Part shown: in pieces, positions 15,725 through 25,343 of the stretch
How the letters are laid out: every line of letters starts with the position of its first letter
Position numbering within the stretch: position 1 is the stretch's first letter
Origin: UBA3946 sp002385755
GTDB taxonomy: Bacteria > Bacillota_I > Bacilli_A > ML615J-28 > CAG-698
Direction: 5' to 3'
NCBI GenBank assembly: GCA_050953085.1
Contig: JBMNLX010000001.1
Coordinates: forward strand, 186,001 to 250,000
DNA length: 64,000 bases
The notes under the pieces: generated by a model
What the model was told of the DNA's origin: nothing
What the model saw: only the letters and a program-made list of their open reading frames with translations
The model's database searches: none
Program-made: the position numbers and the translations under genes

Positions 15725-17014
15725 CTAATCTTCCTCACCCTTAACGTTATCCGCGGCCAGCATAACCTTGCTCTCGACATCTTCTATCGCCGTGACTTGT
15801 TCAAGCTGTCTTTGGATTTGTCTCGTCCTGACGCCGACTAATTTGTCGAGCTGCTCGTTGGCTTGGCTGATGCGTTTTTGCGTTTCCGCCAAAACGGAGC
15901 CAAACTTTTCGAATTCCGTTTTCACCCGGCCCAAGATCTTCCATACCTCGCCGCTGTGTTTTTGAATCGCCAGCGTCCTAAAGCCCATATGCAGGGAGTT
16001 TAGCAGCGCGGCCATTGTCGTCGGTCCGGCGACGTTTATCCGGTGTTCCCTTTGCATCCGTTCCACGACCCCTAGCTTAACCGCCTCGGCGTATAGCCCC
16101 TCAATCGGCAAAAACATGATTGCGAATTCGGTCGTGCGGGGAACGTCGATATATTTCCGGCTAATGTTTTTCGCTTCCTGAAGCAATACTCTTTCCAGTT
16201 CTTTCTGCGTCTGTTTGACCGCGACCGCGTCGCCGCTTTCATAGGCGTCAAGCAGACGTCGGTAATCCTCCAAGGGGAATTTCGCGTCAATCGGCAAGTA
16301 AACCGGCTCGTTCTCGTTCGGACCCGGTAACTTGACCGCGAATTCGACCCGGTCGTTGCTTCCTCTCTTGGTCGCGAAATCGGTGACATATTGCTCGGGC
16401 GCGAGAATCTGTTCCAAAATATTACCGAGTTGAATCTCTCCCCACGCGCCGCGCGTCTTGACGTTGCTTAAGACTCGCTTTAAGTCGCCGACGCCGTCCG
16501 CCAGGTTCCGCATCTCGCCCAATCCTTTATACACTTCCTCCAGCCGCTCGCTTACGAGCCGGAAGGATTGGGTAATCCGGTCCTCGAGCGTTTTTTGGAG
16601 TTTCTCGTCGACCATATGGCGGATTTCGTCGAGCTTTTTCGCGTTCTCGTTTTGCAGGCGGGCGAGTGATTTCTCGACGGTGTCGCGAATGCCGTTAAGC
16701 GACGAGTCGAGGTTTTTGCGGATATTTTCGAGCTTTTGCTCGGTTTCCATCGCAAATTTAGTGTCCCTGTCCGAGCCCTGCTGGAAAAACGAGTTTATCG
16801 ACTTCAACAAAAGATCGCTGTTGTCTTTTTGCGTCTGGGATATTACTTTTCCCAAGTTGTCAATCGAGTTGTTGAGCGATTCGTTAATATCAAGGCGCGT
16901 CTCTAATAAAAACTCGCGGACATTGGTTTTCGGCCGCCTAATTAACAAAACGACCAATAAAACGAGAGCGACGGCCGTTAGGCCTAAATTAATCCAAATA
17001 ATGATCTCGGGCAT
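15725..17014 (-). CDS. rmuC: RmuC family DNA recombination protein
   Basis: 429 residues. An N-terminal membrane anchor (about 4-24) is followed by a long coiled coil to about residue 180 and the RmuC nuclease-like domain: TRGAWGEIQLGNILEQIL, PIDAKFPLEDYRRL and FLPIEGLYAEAVK. It limits recombination at inverted repeats; the exact reaction is not established. It follows nfo by 4 bases. Confidence 0.93.
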   Translation of the reverse strand: MPEIIIWINLGLTAVALVLLVVLLIRRPKTNVREFLLETRLDINESLNNSIDNLGKVISQTQKDNSDLLLKSINSFFQQGSDRDTKFAMETEQKLENIRKNLDSSLNGIRDTVEKSLARLQNENAKKLDEIRHMVDEKLQKTLEDRITQSFRLVSERLEEVYKGLGEMRNLADGVGDLKRVLSNVKTRGAWGEIQLGNILEQILAPEQYVTDFATKRGSNDRVEFAVKLPGPNENEPVYLPIDAKFPLEDYRRLLDAYESGDAVAVKQTQKELERVLLQEAKNISRKYIDVPRTTEFAIMFLPIEGLYAEAVKLGVVERMQREHRINVAGPTTMAALLNSLHMGFRTLAIQKHSGEVWKILGRVKTEFEKFGSVLAETQKRISQANEQLDKLVGVRTRQIQRQLEQVTAIEDVESKVMLAADNVKGEED

Positions 17015-17018
17015 AACC

Positions 17019-17909
17019 TCATCCTTTCTTTAATTCCTCGATAAAATCATGAAAGCGACCGCGCCGCAGCATGGCGATCTCTTCCCGATACGGCGGGATC
17101 TCTCGGTTTTCGGTTTTCACGTACGGCGTTTCAAGGATCTTCGGCCGATCGGAAAACCGCGGGTCGGACGCGATCCGATAAAGAGCGTCGAAGCCGATCT
17201 TGCCGTAACCGATGTTCTCATGCCGATCCTTCCGCGCCCCGCGCTCGTTTTTCGAGTCGTTAACGTGAATCACCGCCAGGCGGTCAAGACCGATCTCGCG
17301 ATCGAAGAGGGCGATCGTTTCCTCATATCCGGAGACGATATCATATCCGGCGTCATGCGCGTGGCAAGTATCAAAACAAATCTTTAGCCGCGGGCTGTCT
17401 ACGGCTTTGATCAGGAGCGCGAGTTCCTTGAAAGACTTACCCGCCTCCGTTCCCTTGCCGGACATCGTCTCGACGGCGAGATCAACCCCCGACTCCTCCG
17501 TTCGCTCGATAATCTCCCTCAGGGCGCGGGCGATATTATCGATTCCTTCTTCCACCGAAAGTTTTAAGCGATTCCCGGGATGAAAAACATAGTTTTTCGC
17601 GCCGATAATCCCGGCGTCGATTATCTCTGACACCATATAATCAATGGCGAACCGCCGGTGGCTCCCGTCTTCCTGGGCGAGATTAAGAATATAAGGCGCG
17701 TGGATCACCACGTCAGCAAAATCAATATTTCCCTCCGCCGCGAGCCGGCGCGCTTCGTCCGCCCGCAACCGCGAAAGCGGCTTACGGTAAGAGTTTTGCG
17801 GGGGGCCCAAATAAATCATCAGGCAATTCGCTTCATACGACATCGCCTCGCGAACCGCGCCCAGAAGCATTTCGGCGCCTTTATTTGAAACGTGGGAGCC
17901 GATCTTCAT
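17019..17909 (-). CDS. nfo: Endonuclease IV (AP endonuclease)
   Basis: 296 residues, full length. Cuts DNA 5' of abasic sites in base-excision repair; a TIM barrel with three zinc ions. Motifs: KIGSHVS at the start, VVIHAPYILNLA near 65, AVETMSGKG with the metal-binding Glu near 146, CFDTCHAHDAGYD near 180, HVNDSK near 216 and ILETPY near 261. The ATG overlaps the cshB stop. The cshB-nfo order is the same as in B. subtilis (yqfR-yqfS). Confidence 0.96.
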   Translation of the reverse strand: MKIGSHVSNKGAEMLLGAVREAMSYEANCLMIYLGPPQNSYRKPLSRLRADEARRLAAEGNIDFADVVIHAPYILNLAQEDGSHRRFAIDYMVSEIIDAGIIGAKNYVFHPGNRLKLSVEEGIDNIARALREIIERTEESGVDLAVETMSGKGTEAGKSFKELALLIKAVDSPRLKICFDTCHAHDAGYDIVSGYEETIALFDREIGLDRLAVIHVNDSKNERGARKDRHENIGYGKIGFDALYRIASDPRFSDRPKILETPYVKTENREIPPYREEIAMLRRGRFHDFIEELKKG

Positions 17910-19216
17910 TTTCGCTTCGCCCTTTCCCGGTAAATTGCGTCGATCCTTTGCCGGCGAAGACGGCGGATATGTTTCTCGATTTCCAATTTGCGTTTTTTCC
18001 GGTACCCGGGTTTTACTTTCTTGGGAAGAGGGATTTTCCGGTGAAGTTCTTCCCCGGGTTTTGGCCGCGGCCGGAGCGACCGGGAGCTCACCTTTCTTAG
18101 CTCACCGCCTTTAAAATCCATTAACGCGCACTTAAGGCCCTTGGCCCTTAATTTTTGTAAGTAATCGATATCATCGTAATCGTATAAGGAATACGAGATC
18201 CCGGTAAAACCGGCTCTTCCCGCGCGCCCGACGCGGTGAACGAAATAATCGATCTCCGGCGGAAGCTCGTAATTTATCACGTGGCTCGCGCCGACGATAT
18301 CGATTCCCCGCGCCGCGAGATCCGTCGCGACGACATACTGGAACTGCCCCGCTTTGATCCGACGCAATATTTGCTTGCGCTCGCGGGAGGTAAGCTCGCC
18401 CGTGAGTTTCCCGACGTTATAACCGGCAGACGCCATCCGCCCCGCGAGTTCGTCGGCCCGGGATTTCGTGTTTACGAATATCAAAGCCAAATAGGGGTGA
18501 AAATTCGCTAAAAGATTGTCAAGCAATTGGTCTTTATCGCGGTTTTTGACCGGAATCAAGACATGCTCGACCGAGCTCGTCGCAAATTCGCGCCCCGACA
18601 AATCAATCATCGGGATTTTCTCCAGGTATTTGTTTAAAAAGACGCGCAGTTCCTGGTTGACGGTCGCCGAGAACACAAGAATCTGGACTGTCTCGTCAAC
18701 GCGGGAAAGAATCCCGTCGACGTCCGCGAGCCTGTCGGACTCGAAAATCATGTCGGCCTCGTCAAATACGACCGACTTTATCGTGTGAATTTTTAAGACA
18801 TTCTCCGTGACGGCGAGATCATTGATTTTGCCGATCGTGCCGATGACGATTTTCGGCTGCGACTTTTCCAATCTCTCGATTTCGCGCTCCCGGTCGGCGC
18901 CGCCGACATAAAGCCTGACGTCGATCGGCTCCGGGGCGCGGCTCGTTATCTTTACCGTCTCCTCGTATAACTGAAACCCGAGTTCGCGGGTCGGCGTGAG
19001 TATCAGGACATCCGTTTCCGGGCCGGGTCCAAGACCATTTATCAGGGGAAAAAGGAAGGCGTGGGTTTTCCCCGTTCCGGTCTGGCTTTTGCCGATAACG
19101 GACTCGCCGGCGAGAACCTTCGGAATAATTTTCTCTTGGATCTCCGTCGGCTTTTCAAAGCCGAGTTCCCGAATCGCCTCGTTAATGAAATTTTTAAAGT
19201 TGTATTTTCTAAACAA
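17906..19216 (-). CDS. cshB: DEAD-box ATP-dependent RNA helicase CshB
   Basis: 436 residues with the full motif set: Q-motif region ELGFEKPTEIQ, Walker A SQTGTGKT near 45, VVFDEADM (motif II), SAT as VFSATV, ATDLAARGIDI and HRVGRAGRAG (motif VI). A basic C-terminal tail follows. The start FRKYNFKNFINEAI matches CshB, the cold-shock helicase used in ribosome assembly and RNA turnover, and so does its place next to nfo. Its start overlaps the mtaB stop by 8 bases. Confidence 0.93.
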   Translation of the reverse strand: MFRKYNFKNFINEAIRELGFEKPTEIQEKIIPKVLAGESVIGKSQTGTGKTHAFLFPLINGLGPGPETDVLILTPTRELGFQLYEETVKITSRAPEPIDVRLYVGGADREREIERLEKSQPKIVIGTIGKINDLAVTENVLKIHTIKSVVFDEADMIFESDRLADVDGILSRVDETVQILVFSATVNQELRVFLNKYLEKIPMIDLSGREFATSSVEHVLIPVKNRDKDQLLDNLLANFHPYLALIFVNTKSRADELAGRMASAGYNVGKLTGELTSRERKQILRRIKAGQFQYVVATDLAARGIDIVGASHVINYELPPEIDYFVHRVGRAGRAGFTGISYSLYDYDDIDYLQKLRAKGLKCALMDFKGGELRKVSSRSLRPRPKPGEELHRKIPLPKKVKPGYRKKRKLEIEKHIRRLRRQRIDAIYRERAKRK

Positions 19217-20507
19217 TTACTTCACCTCGCGATAGGGGATAGGCCGCGCTGACGATGCGAACGGGATAGATCGCGTTTATTTCGGCGCCAGAAAGCGAAA
19301 ACGCGATTTCCAGGTAATTATCGGAATGACCGCGCGCCAAGCCGTTCTCGATCTTCTCGACGATTACGGGGAGAACGCGGCCTTCAAACCGCTTTCGGTA
19401 CCGCATAGCCATTTCGCGGTTTAGTTCAAGCAGGGAATTAACCCGTTCTTTTTTCACGGACTGAGGAACTTGCGGGGAAAAAGCGGCCGCTTTCGTCCCC
19501 GGGCGCGGCGAATAAGGGAAGACATGCATCTCGCCAAAACGCATTTGTTCGATAAAAGAGCGCGCGGCGCGAAAATCGTCATCCGTCTCGCCGGGAAAAC
19601 CGACCATGACGTCGGTCGTGATATTAATATCGGGAAAGAGATCCCGGATTTTATCGATTTTTGCCATATAATCGGCGGTCGCGTATTTGCGGTTCATCTT
19701 TTCCAAAATCTTATCGGTCCCGCCCTGCAAGGGGATATGAAGATGCCGGCAAAAACGGTCGCGATGCCGGGCGATGACCGAGAGATAATCGTCCGTTATC
19801 TCCGTGATCTCGATCGATGATATCCGCAGCCGGCGCAAGTCCGCGATCCCGCTAAAAATATCCTCAAGCAAATTAGCGAAACCGTATCCCTTAAGGTCGG
19901 CTCCGTAAGCCGCGGTGTTGATCCCCGTTAGGACAACTTCCTTAATTCCCGTCGCGACCAATTTTTTGATCTCCGCGATAATGTCTCCGGCCGCGCGGCT
20001 GCGGACGCGCCCGCGGGCGAAAGGAATCGCGCAATAACTGCAAAAATTATCGCACCCGTCCTGGATTTTTACAAACCCCCGGACGCGGCTTACGTAACTT
20101 CCGATCTTAAGTTCCTCGTAGGCGCGGAGATTATTGACGGGCCCGACCCCGCAATAAGCCTCTTTCTCACGTAAAAATTTTTCGACTAATTCGAACAATA
20201 AATGGCGTTCGCCGGTGCCAATAACGATATCAACGCCGGGTATCTTCGCGACCTCGCCGGGGTTGAGTTGAGAAAAACAACCCATAACGGCGATAACGGC
20301 GTCGGGATTGCGCCTGATCGCCTGGCGGATAACTTTCCGGCTTTTGGCGTCGGAGTTGGCCGTGACCGTGCAGGTATTGATGATGCATACGTCGCTTTCG
20401 TCGCGAAAATCAACGAGTTTGTAGCCGCGCTCGAGAAACCGGTTGACGACGGCGGTCGCCTCGTATTCGTTCACCTTGCATCCCAAGGCGTAATAACTTA
20501 CCCGCAT
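19209..20507 (-). CDS. mtaB: tRNA (t6A37) methylthiotransferase MtaB
   Basis: 432 residues from an ATG preceded by GGAG at 7 bases; an upstream in-frame ATG inside rsmE is less likely. It adds a methylthio group to t6A37 in ANN-decoding tRNAs. UPF0004 domain with three cluster cysteines (LGCKVN, INTCTVT, VMGCFSQ), then the radical-SAM motif DGCDNFCSYCAIP near 150, and a TRAM-like C-terminus. Follows rsmE by one base, as yqeU-yqeV in B. subtilis. Confidence 0.94.
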   Translation of the reverse strand: MRVSYYALGCKVNEYEATAVVNRFLERGYKLVDFRDESDVCIINTCTVTANSDAKSRKVIRQAIRRNPDAVIAVMGCFSQLNPGEVAKIPGVDIVIGTGERHLLFELVEKFLREKEAYCGVGPVNNLRAYEELKIGSYVSRVRGFVKIQDGCDNFCSYCAIPFARGRVRSRAAGDIIAEIKKLVATGIKEVVLTGINTAAYGADLKGYGFANLLEDIFSGIADLRRLRISSIEITEITDDYLSVIARHRDRFCRHLHIPLQGGTDKILEKMNRKYATADYMAKIDKIRDLFPDINITTDVMVGFPGETDDDFRAARSFIEQMRFGEMHVFPYSPRPGTKAAAFSPQVPQSVKKERVNSLLELNREMAMRYRKRFEGRVLPVIVEKIENGLARGHSDNYLEIAFSLSGAEINAIYPVRIVSAAYPLSRGEVIV

Positions 20508-20508
20508 C

Positions 20509-21234
20509 TTAAAGCTCCGTTTCATACGCTAAAACGCTCATGACATAAAGCGGCGCCGTTTCCGTTCTTAATATCCGCGGGCCGAGACCGACGGCGGTAA
20601 AACCGGCCTCGTCCAAAAGCCGCGCCTCGTTGGGGGCGATGCCGCCCTCGGGGCCGATCAAAACGAGAACGGGGGAATCCTTAAGACCGGAGGCGATTTT
20701 TCTTAAGCCGCCGGCGGCGCCGACTTCCTCGTAGGCGTATATTTTTACCGGGAAATCGCGGGAGAAATCGAGAAAATCAACGAAACTAAGCGGCGGGAGA
20801 ATGTTTAGGAGACGGTTTCGGCCGGACTGCTCGCAGGCTTCTTTCGCAATCGCCTCAAGCCGCGCCCGTTTCGCGGCGCTCTCGCCTTTAGCGACGCTTC
20901 TTTCCATGCGCACGGGAAGATAGGCGGCGGCGCCAAGCTCGGCGAGGCGACGCGCCGCTTCTTCATGTTTCCGGGATCGCGTAAAGCCGTGGGCGACGGT
21001 CACCTTAACCCGCATTTCCGGGTCGCCGGGAATTTCTTCGATTATCCGCGCCGCGACCGTCTTCTCCCCGAAGCCCGAGATTTCCGCAAAATACGCCTTC
21101 CCGTCGCCGGGGCAGACGATAATCCGGTCTTTAACCCTCATCCGCATCACGTTTTTTATATGATGATAATCGCCGCCGGTAATCTCAATTTCCGCGCCCG
21201 CGCGCGACGCGGTGGCGATAAAATATCTTTGCAT
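20509..21234 (-). CDS. rsmE: 16S rRNA (uracil1498-N3)-methyltransferase RsmE
   Basis: 241 residues. A SPOUT methyltransferase with an N-terminal PUA-like part (HHIKNVMRMRVKDRIIVCPGDGKAYFAEI, from residue 25) and the trefoil-knot SAM site VLVLIGPEGGIAPNEARL followed by LGPRILRTETAPLYVMSVL. In most Bacilli prmA lies between dnaJ and this gene; here prmA is missing and a small membrane protein gene takes its place. A TATAAT at 21256-21261 lies just upstream. Confidence 0.95.
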   Translation of the reverse strand: MQRYFIATASRAGAEIEITGGDYHHIKNVMRMRVKDRIIVCPGDGKAYFAEISGFGEKTVAARIIEEIPGDPEMRVKVTVAHGFTRSRKHEEAARRLAELGAAAYLPVRMERSVAKGESAAKRARLEAIAKEACEQSGRNRLLNILPPLSFVDFLDFSRDFPVKIYAYEEVGAAGGLRKIASGLKDSPVLVLIGPEGGIAPNEARLLDEAGFTAVGLGPRILRTETAPLYVMSVLAYETEL

Positions 21235-21255
21235 AAAAACACCTTCTTATCTTAT

Positions 21256-21261
21256 ATTATA
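21256..21261 (-). promoter_or_regulatory. Probable -10 element of the rsmE-mtaB-cshB-nfo-rmuC-copZ run
   Basis: A perfect TATAAT on the minus strand about 25 bases before the rsmE ATG, downstream of a terminator. The -35 17 bases further (TTTTAA) is poor. Six genes follow with gaps below 20 bases or overlaps, suggesting one long operon. Confidence 0.5.
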
Positions 21262-21284
21262 CACCAATAGCTCCCAAATTAAAA

Positions 21285-21306
21285 GAAAATTGCGTCCGAC
21301 GGACGC
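21285..21306 (-). terminator. Terminator after the small membrane protein gene
   Basis: GCGTCC / GGACGC with a 3-base loop, followed on the minus strand by a T-rich run. It separates the chaperone side from the rsmE operon. Confidence 0.7.
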
Positions 21307-21342
21307 GTTTTAAAAAAAGGTATCGCCAAGACGACGCCTTTG

Positions 21343-21660
21343 TTAGTTTGCGCTTTTCGTTTCCCGGCGAAAGATAACCGTGGAGACGATGAGGATCATA
21401 ATCGCCCAGAAGATGACCGCGACAAGCGCGAGCCAAGCCTTGATTTCCTGATTCTTAACGAAAATCAAAACGGCGAGCACGGCGATATCGAAGGGAAAGG
21501 TTGCGGCGGAGGTTGCCGCGTGAATTTTTCGCCAAATTCGTCGCGAGGCGACCGTCTGCGTCCAGATGCCGTAATGCCGCTTTCTTTTTATGAAAAAAAC
21601 CGATAGCGAGTATTGAAGAAACAAGGCGAGGACGAATCCGCATACATATGTTCCAAACAT
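21343..21660 (-). CDS. Hypothetical small membrane protein
   Basis: 105 residues from an ATG with AAGAGG upstream; a longer frame to 21738 would overlap the dnaJ terminator and is rejected. Three hydrophobic segments (about 4-22, 55-70, 76-97) alternate with basic loops (IKRKRHYGIWTQT). I do not recognise a family. It sits between the dnaJ terminator and its own terminator, where B. subtilis has prmA. Confidence 0.6.
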   Translation of the reverse strand: MFGTYVCGFVLALFLQYSLSVFFIKRKRHYGIWTQTVASRRIWRKIHAATSAATFPFDIAVLAVLIFVKNQEIKAWLALVAVIFWAIMILIVSTVIFRRETKSAN

Positions 21661-21726
21661 AGTAGGACCTCTTTTCCCCGAATAATCTATCGATATTATA
21701 CCATTGTCGCGCGGGAAATACAATAA

Positions 21727-21754
21727 CGAAAAAAACACCGGCGAGGCCGGTGTT
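21727..21754 (-). terminator. Terminator of the hrcA-grpE-dnaK-dnaJ operon
   Basis: AACACCGGC (21734-21742) pairs with GCCGGTGTT (21746-21754) and is followed by seven T on the minus strand, 12 bases after the dnaJ stop. Confidence 0.9.
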
Positions 21755-21765
21755 ATTCGCGCCGA

Positions 21766-22887
21766 TTACGAAAAGAATTTTTTGATTTTCTCGAAAAACG
21801 ACGCGGGTTTTTCGTTTGTTTTACTCAAGCGGTTAAAGAGTTCCTTCTGCTCGGCCGAAAGGTGCGTCGGCGTCACAACTTTTACAAGCACGTATTGATT
21901 CCCCGTCGTCCCCGCGCGGGAACTCGCGATCCCCTTGCGGCTCAATTTGAATTTTGTCCCCGTTTGCGTTCCCGCGGGAATCTTAAGTTTAACGGGACCG
22001 GTCAGGGTCGGGACGGATACCGTGGCGCCGAGGGCGGCCTGACTAAAGGTGATTGGCATTTCCATATAAATATCAAGCCCGTCGCGCTCGAATATCTCGT
22101 GCGGCTGAACGGAAATATTGATATACAAGTCGCCGGGAGTTCCGCCTTTCGCGCCCGCCTCTCCGTAACCGGAAAGTTTAAGACCCTGGCCGTCGTCAAT
22201 GCCGGCCGGGATCTTAACCTTGACCCGCGCCGTTTTCCGGACGCGGCCCTCGCCGCCGCAGGTCTTGCATTTGTTTTTGATTATCTCGCCGCTTCCCCGG
22301 CAATTCGAGCAAGCGGTTTCCGTCTGTATTCGGCCGAAAAGAGAGTTTTGTTCGTGAATTACGCGGCCGCGGCCGTGACATTTCGGGCAGATTTCGACGT
22401 CGGAACGCGATTCCGCGCCCAAGCCGCTGCATTCGGTGCATGTCTCGTATTTATTGATTGCCAATTCTTTTTCCACCCCGAAAGCCGCTTCCTCGAAACT
22501 AATCGTAATCGAGGTGCGCAAATCGGCGCCCCTGGTTTTTCCCGAGGGCCGGGAACCGCGGCGCGAGCCGCCGAAAATCGACGATAAAATATCATCGAAA
22601 CCCCCGAAACCGCCGAAGCCGCCGAAATTAAAGCCCTCGAAACCGCTCCCGAAGCCGGAACCGAACCCGGGACCCTCATGACCGAAGCGGTCGTATTGGT
22701 CGCGTTTTGCCGGATCGCTTAGGACTTCGTACGCTTCCTGGATTTCTTTAAATTTCGTCTCGGCGTCGGGTTCTTTACTGACGTCGGGATGATATTTTTT
22801 CGCAAGCGTCCGGTAGGCTTTCTTGATGTCGTCTTCCGACGCGTCGCGCGTTACCCCTAATACTTCATAATAATCTCTTTTGGCCAT
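21766..22887 (-). CDS. dnaJ: Chaperone protein DnaJ
   Basis: 373 residues. J domain with the HPD motif (KKYHPDVSK near 33), Gly/Phe-rich linker (about 75-110), four zinc-binding CxxCxGxG repeats (CTECSGLG, CPKCHGRG, CSNCRGSG, CKTCGGEG) and the substrate-binding C-terminal domain. It stimulates DnaK ATPase. Last gene of the HrcA-controlled operon. Confidence 0.98.
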   Translation of the reverse strand: MAKRDYYEVLGVTRDASEDDIKKAYRTLAKKYHPDVSKEPDAETKFKEIQEAYEVLSDPAKRDQYDRFGHEGPGFGSGFGSGFEGFNFGGFGGFGGFDDILSSIFGGSRRGSRPSGKTRGADLRTSITISFEEAAFGVEKELAINKYETCTECSGLGAESRSDVEICPKCHGRGRVIHEQNSLFGRIQTETACSNCRGSGEIIKNKCKTCGGEGRVRKTARVKVKIPAGIDDGQGLKLSGYGEAGAKGGTPGDLYINISVQPHEIFERDGLDIYMEMPITFSQAALGATVSVPTLTGPVKLKIPAGTQTGTKFKLSRKGIASSRAGTTGNQYVLVKVVTPTHLSAEQKELFNRLSKTNEKPASFFEKIKKFFS

Positions 22888-22914
22888 ATTTCACTCTTTC
22901 TCAGGAAGCGAGTA

Positions 22915-24723
22915 TTACTCGTCAACGATTTCGGCATCAACGACATCATCTTCCGCTTTGGTATTGGATTTATCGCCTTGATTTTGCTGGGCCTGGGTTT
23001 TTTGATAAGCCTTGACGGCGATGTTTTGGCTCGCCTTAAGCAAATCGTCTTTCAGGCTTCTGATCCGGTCCAAGTCGCCGCCTTTCAACGCTTCTTCCAA
23101 GGCGCCGACTTTCGCCTCGATATCTTTTTTCTCGTCATCCGTTACTTCGGCGCCGAGATCGCTTATCGCTTTCCGCACGGAATAGATCGCCTGTTCGCTT
23201 TCATTCCGCAATTCCGCCTCCTCGCGGCGGCGCTTGTCGGCCTCGGCGTTTTCCTCGGCTTCCTTAATCATCCGCTGAATATCCTCTTCGGAAAGGCCTG
23301 AGCCGCTTTGGATCGTGATTGACTGGCTCTTGCCGGTCCCGAGGTCCTTGGCGCTGACGCTGACGATGCCGTTGGCGTCGATATCGAAGGTAACCTCAAT
23401 CTGCGGAACGCCGCGCGGCGCCGGCGGGATATTGGTCAATTGGAAACGACCCAGCGTTTTATTGTCGGCGGCCATCGGCCGTTCGCCCTGGAGAACGTGG
23501 ATATCGACGGCCGGTTGGTTGTCGGCCGCGGTCGAGAAAATCTGCGATTTCGACGTCGGGATCGTCGTGTTCCGCTCGATCAGCCTGGTGAAGACGCCTC
23601 CCAGCGTCTCGATTCCGAGCGAGAGCGGCGTAACGTCTAGCAACAATACATCTTTAACCTCGCCGCCCAAAACGCCGGCTTGGATGGCCGCGCCCATGGC
23701 GACGACCTCGTCGGGATTAATTCCCTTGTTCGGCTCTTTGCCGAGCTCGCGTTTAACGGCTTCCTGCACCGCGGGGATTCTGGTCGAGCCGCCGACAAGC
23801 AAGACCTGGTCGATATCGCGGGCCGTCATCTTCGCGTCGCTTAACGCCCTGCGCAACGGCTCGAGCGTTTTCTCGACGAGATGCGCCGTGAGTTCTTCGA
23901 ATTTCGCCCGCGTCAGGGACATCGTAAGATGCAACGGTCCGGCGGGACCGACCGATATGAACGGCAGGTTAATATCCGTTTTCAGGACGCCGCTAAGTTC
24001 CTTCTTCGCTTTTTCCGCCGCGTCCTTCAGGCGTTGCATGGCCATCTTATCCTTGCTTAAGTCGACGCCGTTTTCCCGACGGAATTCCTCGACCATATAA
24101 TCCATCACTACATGGTCGAAATCATCGCCGCCGAGACGGTTATTCCCGGCGGTGGAAACGACTTCAAACGTTCCGTCCGCGAGATTTAAAATCGAGACGT
24201 CAAACGTGCCGCCGCCCAAGTCGTAGACCAAGACCGTCATTTCTTTATCGGTCTTATCGATGCCGTATGCCAGAGCGGCCGCCGTCGGTTCGTTGATAAT
24301 TCTTAGGACGTTAAGTCCGGCGATTCGGCCGGCGTCTTTCGTCGCTTGTCTTTGCGAGTCGTTAAAATAAGCGGGAACGGTAATGACGGCGTCGGTCACT
24401 TTCGTTCCGAGATAAGCCTCGGCCGTCGCCTTCAGGTTCTGAAGAATCATCGCCGATATTTCCTGGGGCGTGTATTTCTTATTATTCGCTTCAATTTTCT
24501 CCGTGGACCCCATCAACCGTTTGATCGAGGACACGGTATGCGGGTTGGTGAGAGCTTGGCGCTTGGCGATCTCGCCGACGAGAATTTCCCCGTCCTTAAA
24601 AGCCACGACCGAAGGCGTCGTGCGGCCGCCGTCGGCGTTAACGATGACTTTCGGCTCTCCTCCTTCCATCACCGCGACGCACGAATTTGTCGTGCCCAAG
24701 TCAATTCCGATTATTTTACTCAT
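22915..24723 (-). CDS. dnaK: Chaperone protein DnaK (Hsp70)
   Basis: 602 residues, full length. ATPase domain with IGIDLGTTNSCVAVMEG at the start, VYDLGGGTFDVSIL near 165 and VLLVGGSTRIPAVQ near 307, then the substrate-binding domain (LLDVTPLSLGIETLGG) and a lid ending in a QNQGDKSNTK...DAEIVDE tail. Starts 8 bases inside grpE. Confidence 0.98.
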   Translation of the reverse strand: MSKIIGIDLGTTNSCVAVMEGGEPKVIVNADGGRTTPSVVAFKDGEILVGEIAKRQALTNPHTVSSIKRLMGSTEKIEANNKKYTPQEISAMILQNLKATAEAYLGTKVTDAVITVPAYFNDSQRQATKDAGRIAGLNVLRIINEPTAAALAYGIDKTDKEMTVLVYDLGGGTFDVSILNLADGTFEVVSTAGNNRLGGDDFDHVVMDYMVEEFRRENGVDLSKDKMAMQRLKDAAEKAKKELSGVLKTDINLPFISVGPAGPLHLTMSLTRAKFEELTAHLVEKTLEPLRRALSDAKMTARDIDQVLLVGGSTRIPAVQEAVKRELGKEPNKGINPDEVVAMGAAIQAGVLGGEVKDVLLLDVTPLSLGIETLGGVFTRLIERNTTIPTSKSQIFSTAADNQPAVDIHVLQGERPMAADNKTLGRFQLTNIPPAPRGVPQIEVTFDIDANGIVSVSAKDLGTGKSQSITIQSGSGLSEEDIQRMIKEAEENAEADKRRREEAELRNESEQAIYSVRKAISDLGAEVTDDEKKDIEAKVGALEEALKGGDLDRIRSLKDDLLKASQNIAVKAYQKTQAQQNQGDKSNTKAEDDVVDAEIVDE

Positions 24724-25342
24724 GATCTATATTTTCCTCCTTTTTGCTTTTGTTTACTTTAACCAAGGCCGGACGCAAAACCCGGTCCTTAAAGGTATAG
24801 CCGTTCTGATAGACCTCAAGAACGATATTGTCTTCTTTGTTTTCGTCGTGTTCGACTTCCACGGCGTGATGATACGCCGGGTCAAATATTTGGTCGCGGG
24901 CGTCAATTTTCTTTACGCCCTCTTCTTCCAATATCTCGTTTAATTGTTTGTTGATTATGGTGAAACCGGTAAGAAAATTCTTCAGTTTCGGGTCGTCGGT
25001 TTCAACGCCGATCGCCTGGTCGAAAATATCGATCACCGAGATCAGCTTTTCAAGCAGGCCTTGCGCGGCGTATTTTCTTTCCCTAATACGTTCCTCGTTA
25101 ATTCTCCTTTTAAAATTTTCCGCGTCCGCGAGCGTCCGCAGGTACAAATCCTTTAATCTTTTTACTTCTTCTTCAAGATCCAGGGTCTCTTCGCCGGCGG
25201 CATCTTTCTCCTCAGCCGGCGCGACGGGCGTCTCTTCGCCGGTCGCTTCCGTTTCCGCGGCGGTCTCCTCGCCGCTCGTTTCCGCTTCCGTCTGTTTTAA
25301 TTCCTTTTCCTGTTTTTCTTCTTCGCGATAACGATTATACAT
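24716..25342 (-). CDS. grpE: Nucleotide exchange factor GrpE
   Basis: 208 residues. The first ~65 are an acidic, Glu/Ala/Thr-rich low-complexity leader (TEAETSGEETAAETEATGEE). The conserved part follows: coiled coil LYLRTLADAENFKRR, then the beta domain ending VEVYQNGYTFKDRVLRPALVKV. It swaps ADP for ATP on DnaK. One base separates it from hrcA. Confidence 0.96.
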   Translation of the reverse strand: MYNRYREEEKQEKELKQTEAETSGEETAAETEATGEETPVAPAEEKDAAGEETLDLEEEVKRLKDLYLRTLADAENFKRRINEERIRERKYAAQGLLEKLISVIDIFDQAIGVETDDPKLKNFLTGFTIINKQLNEILEEEGVKKIDARDQIFDPAYHHAVEVEHDENKEDNIVLEVYQNGYTFKDRVLRPALVKVNKSKKEENIDHE

Positions 25343-25343
25343 C

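Noticed and set aside
15496..15780. 94-residue version of the CopZ-like protein
   Set aside because: The extra N-terminus lies inside rmuC, and the inner ATG has a much better ribosome-binding site.
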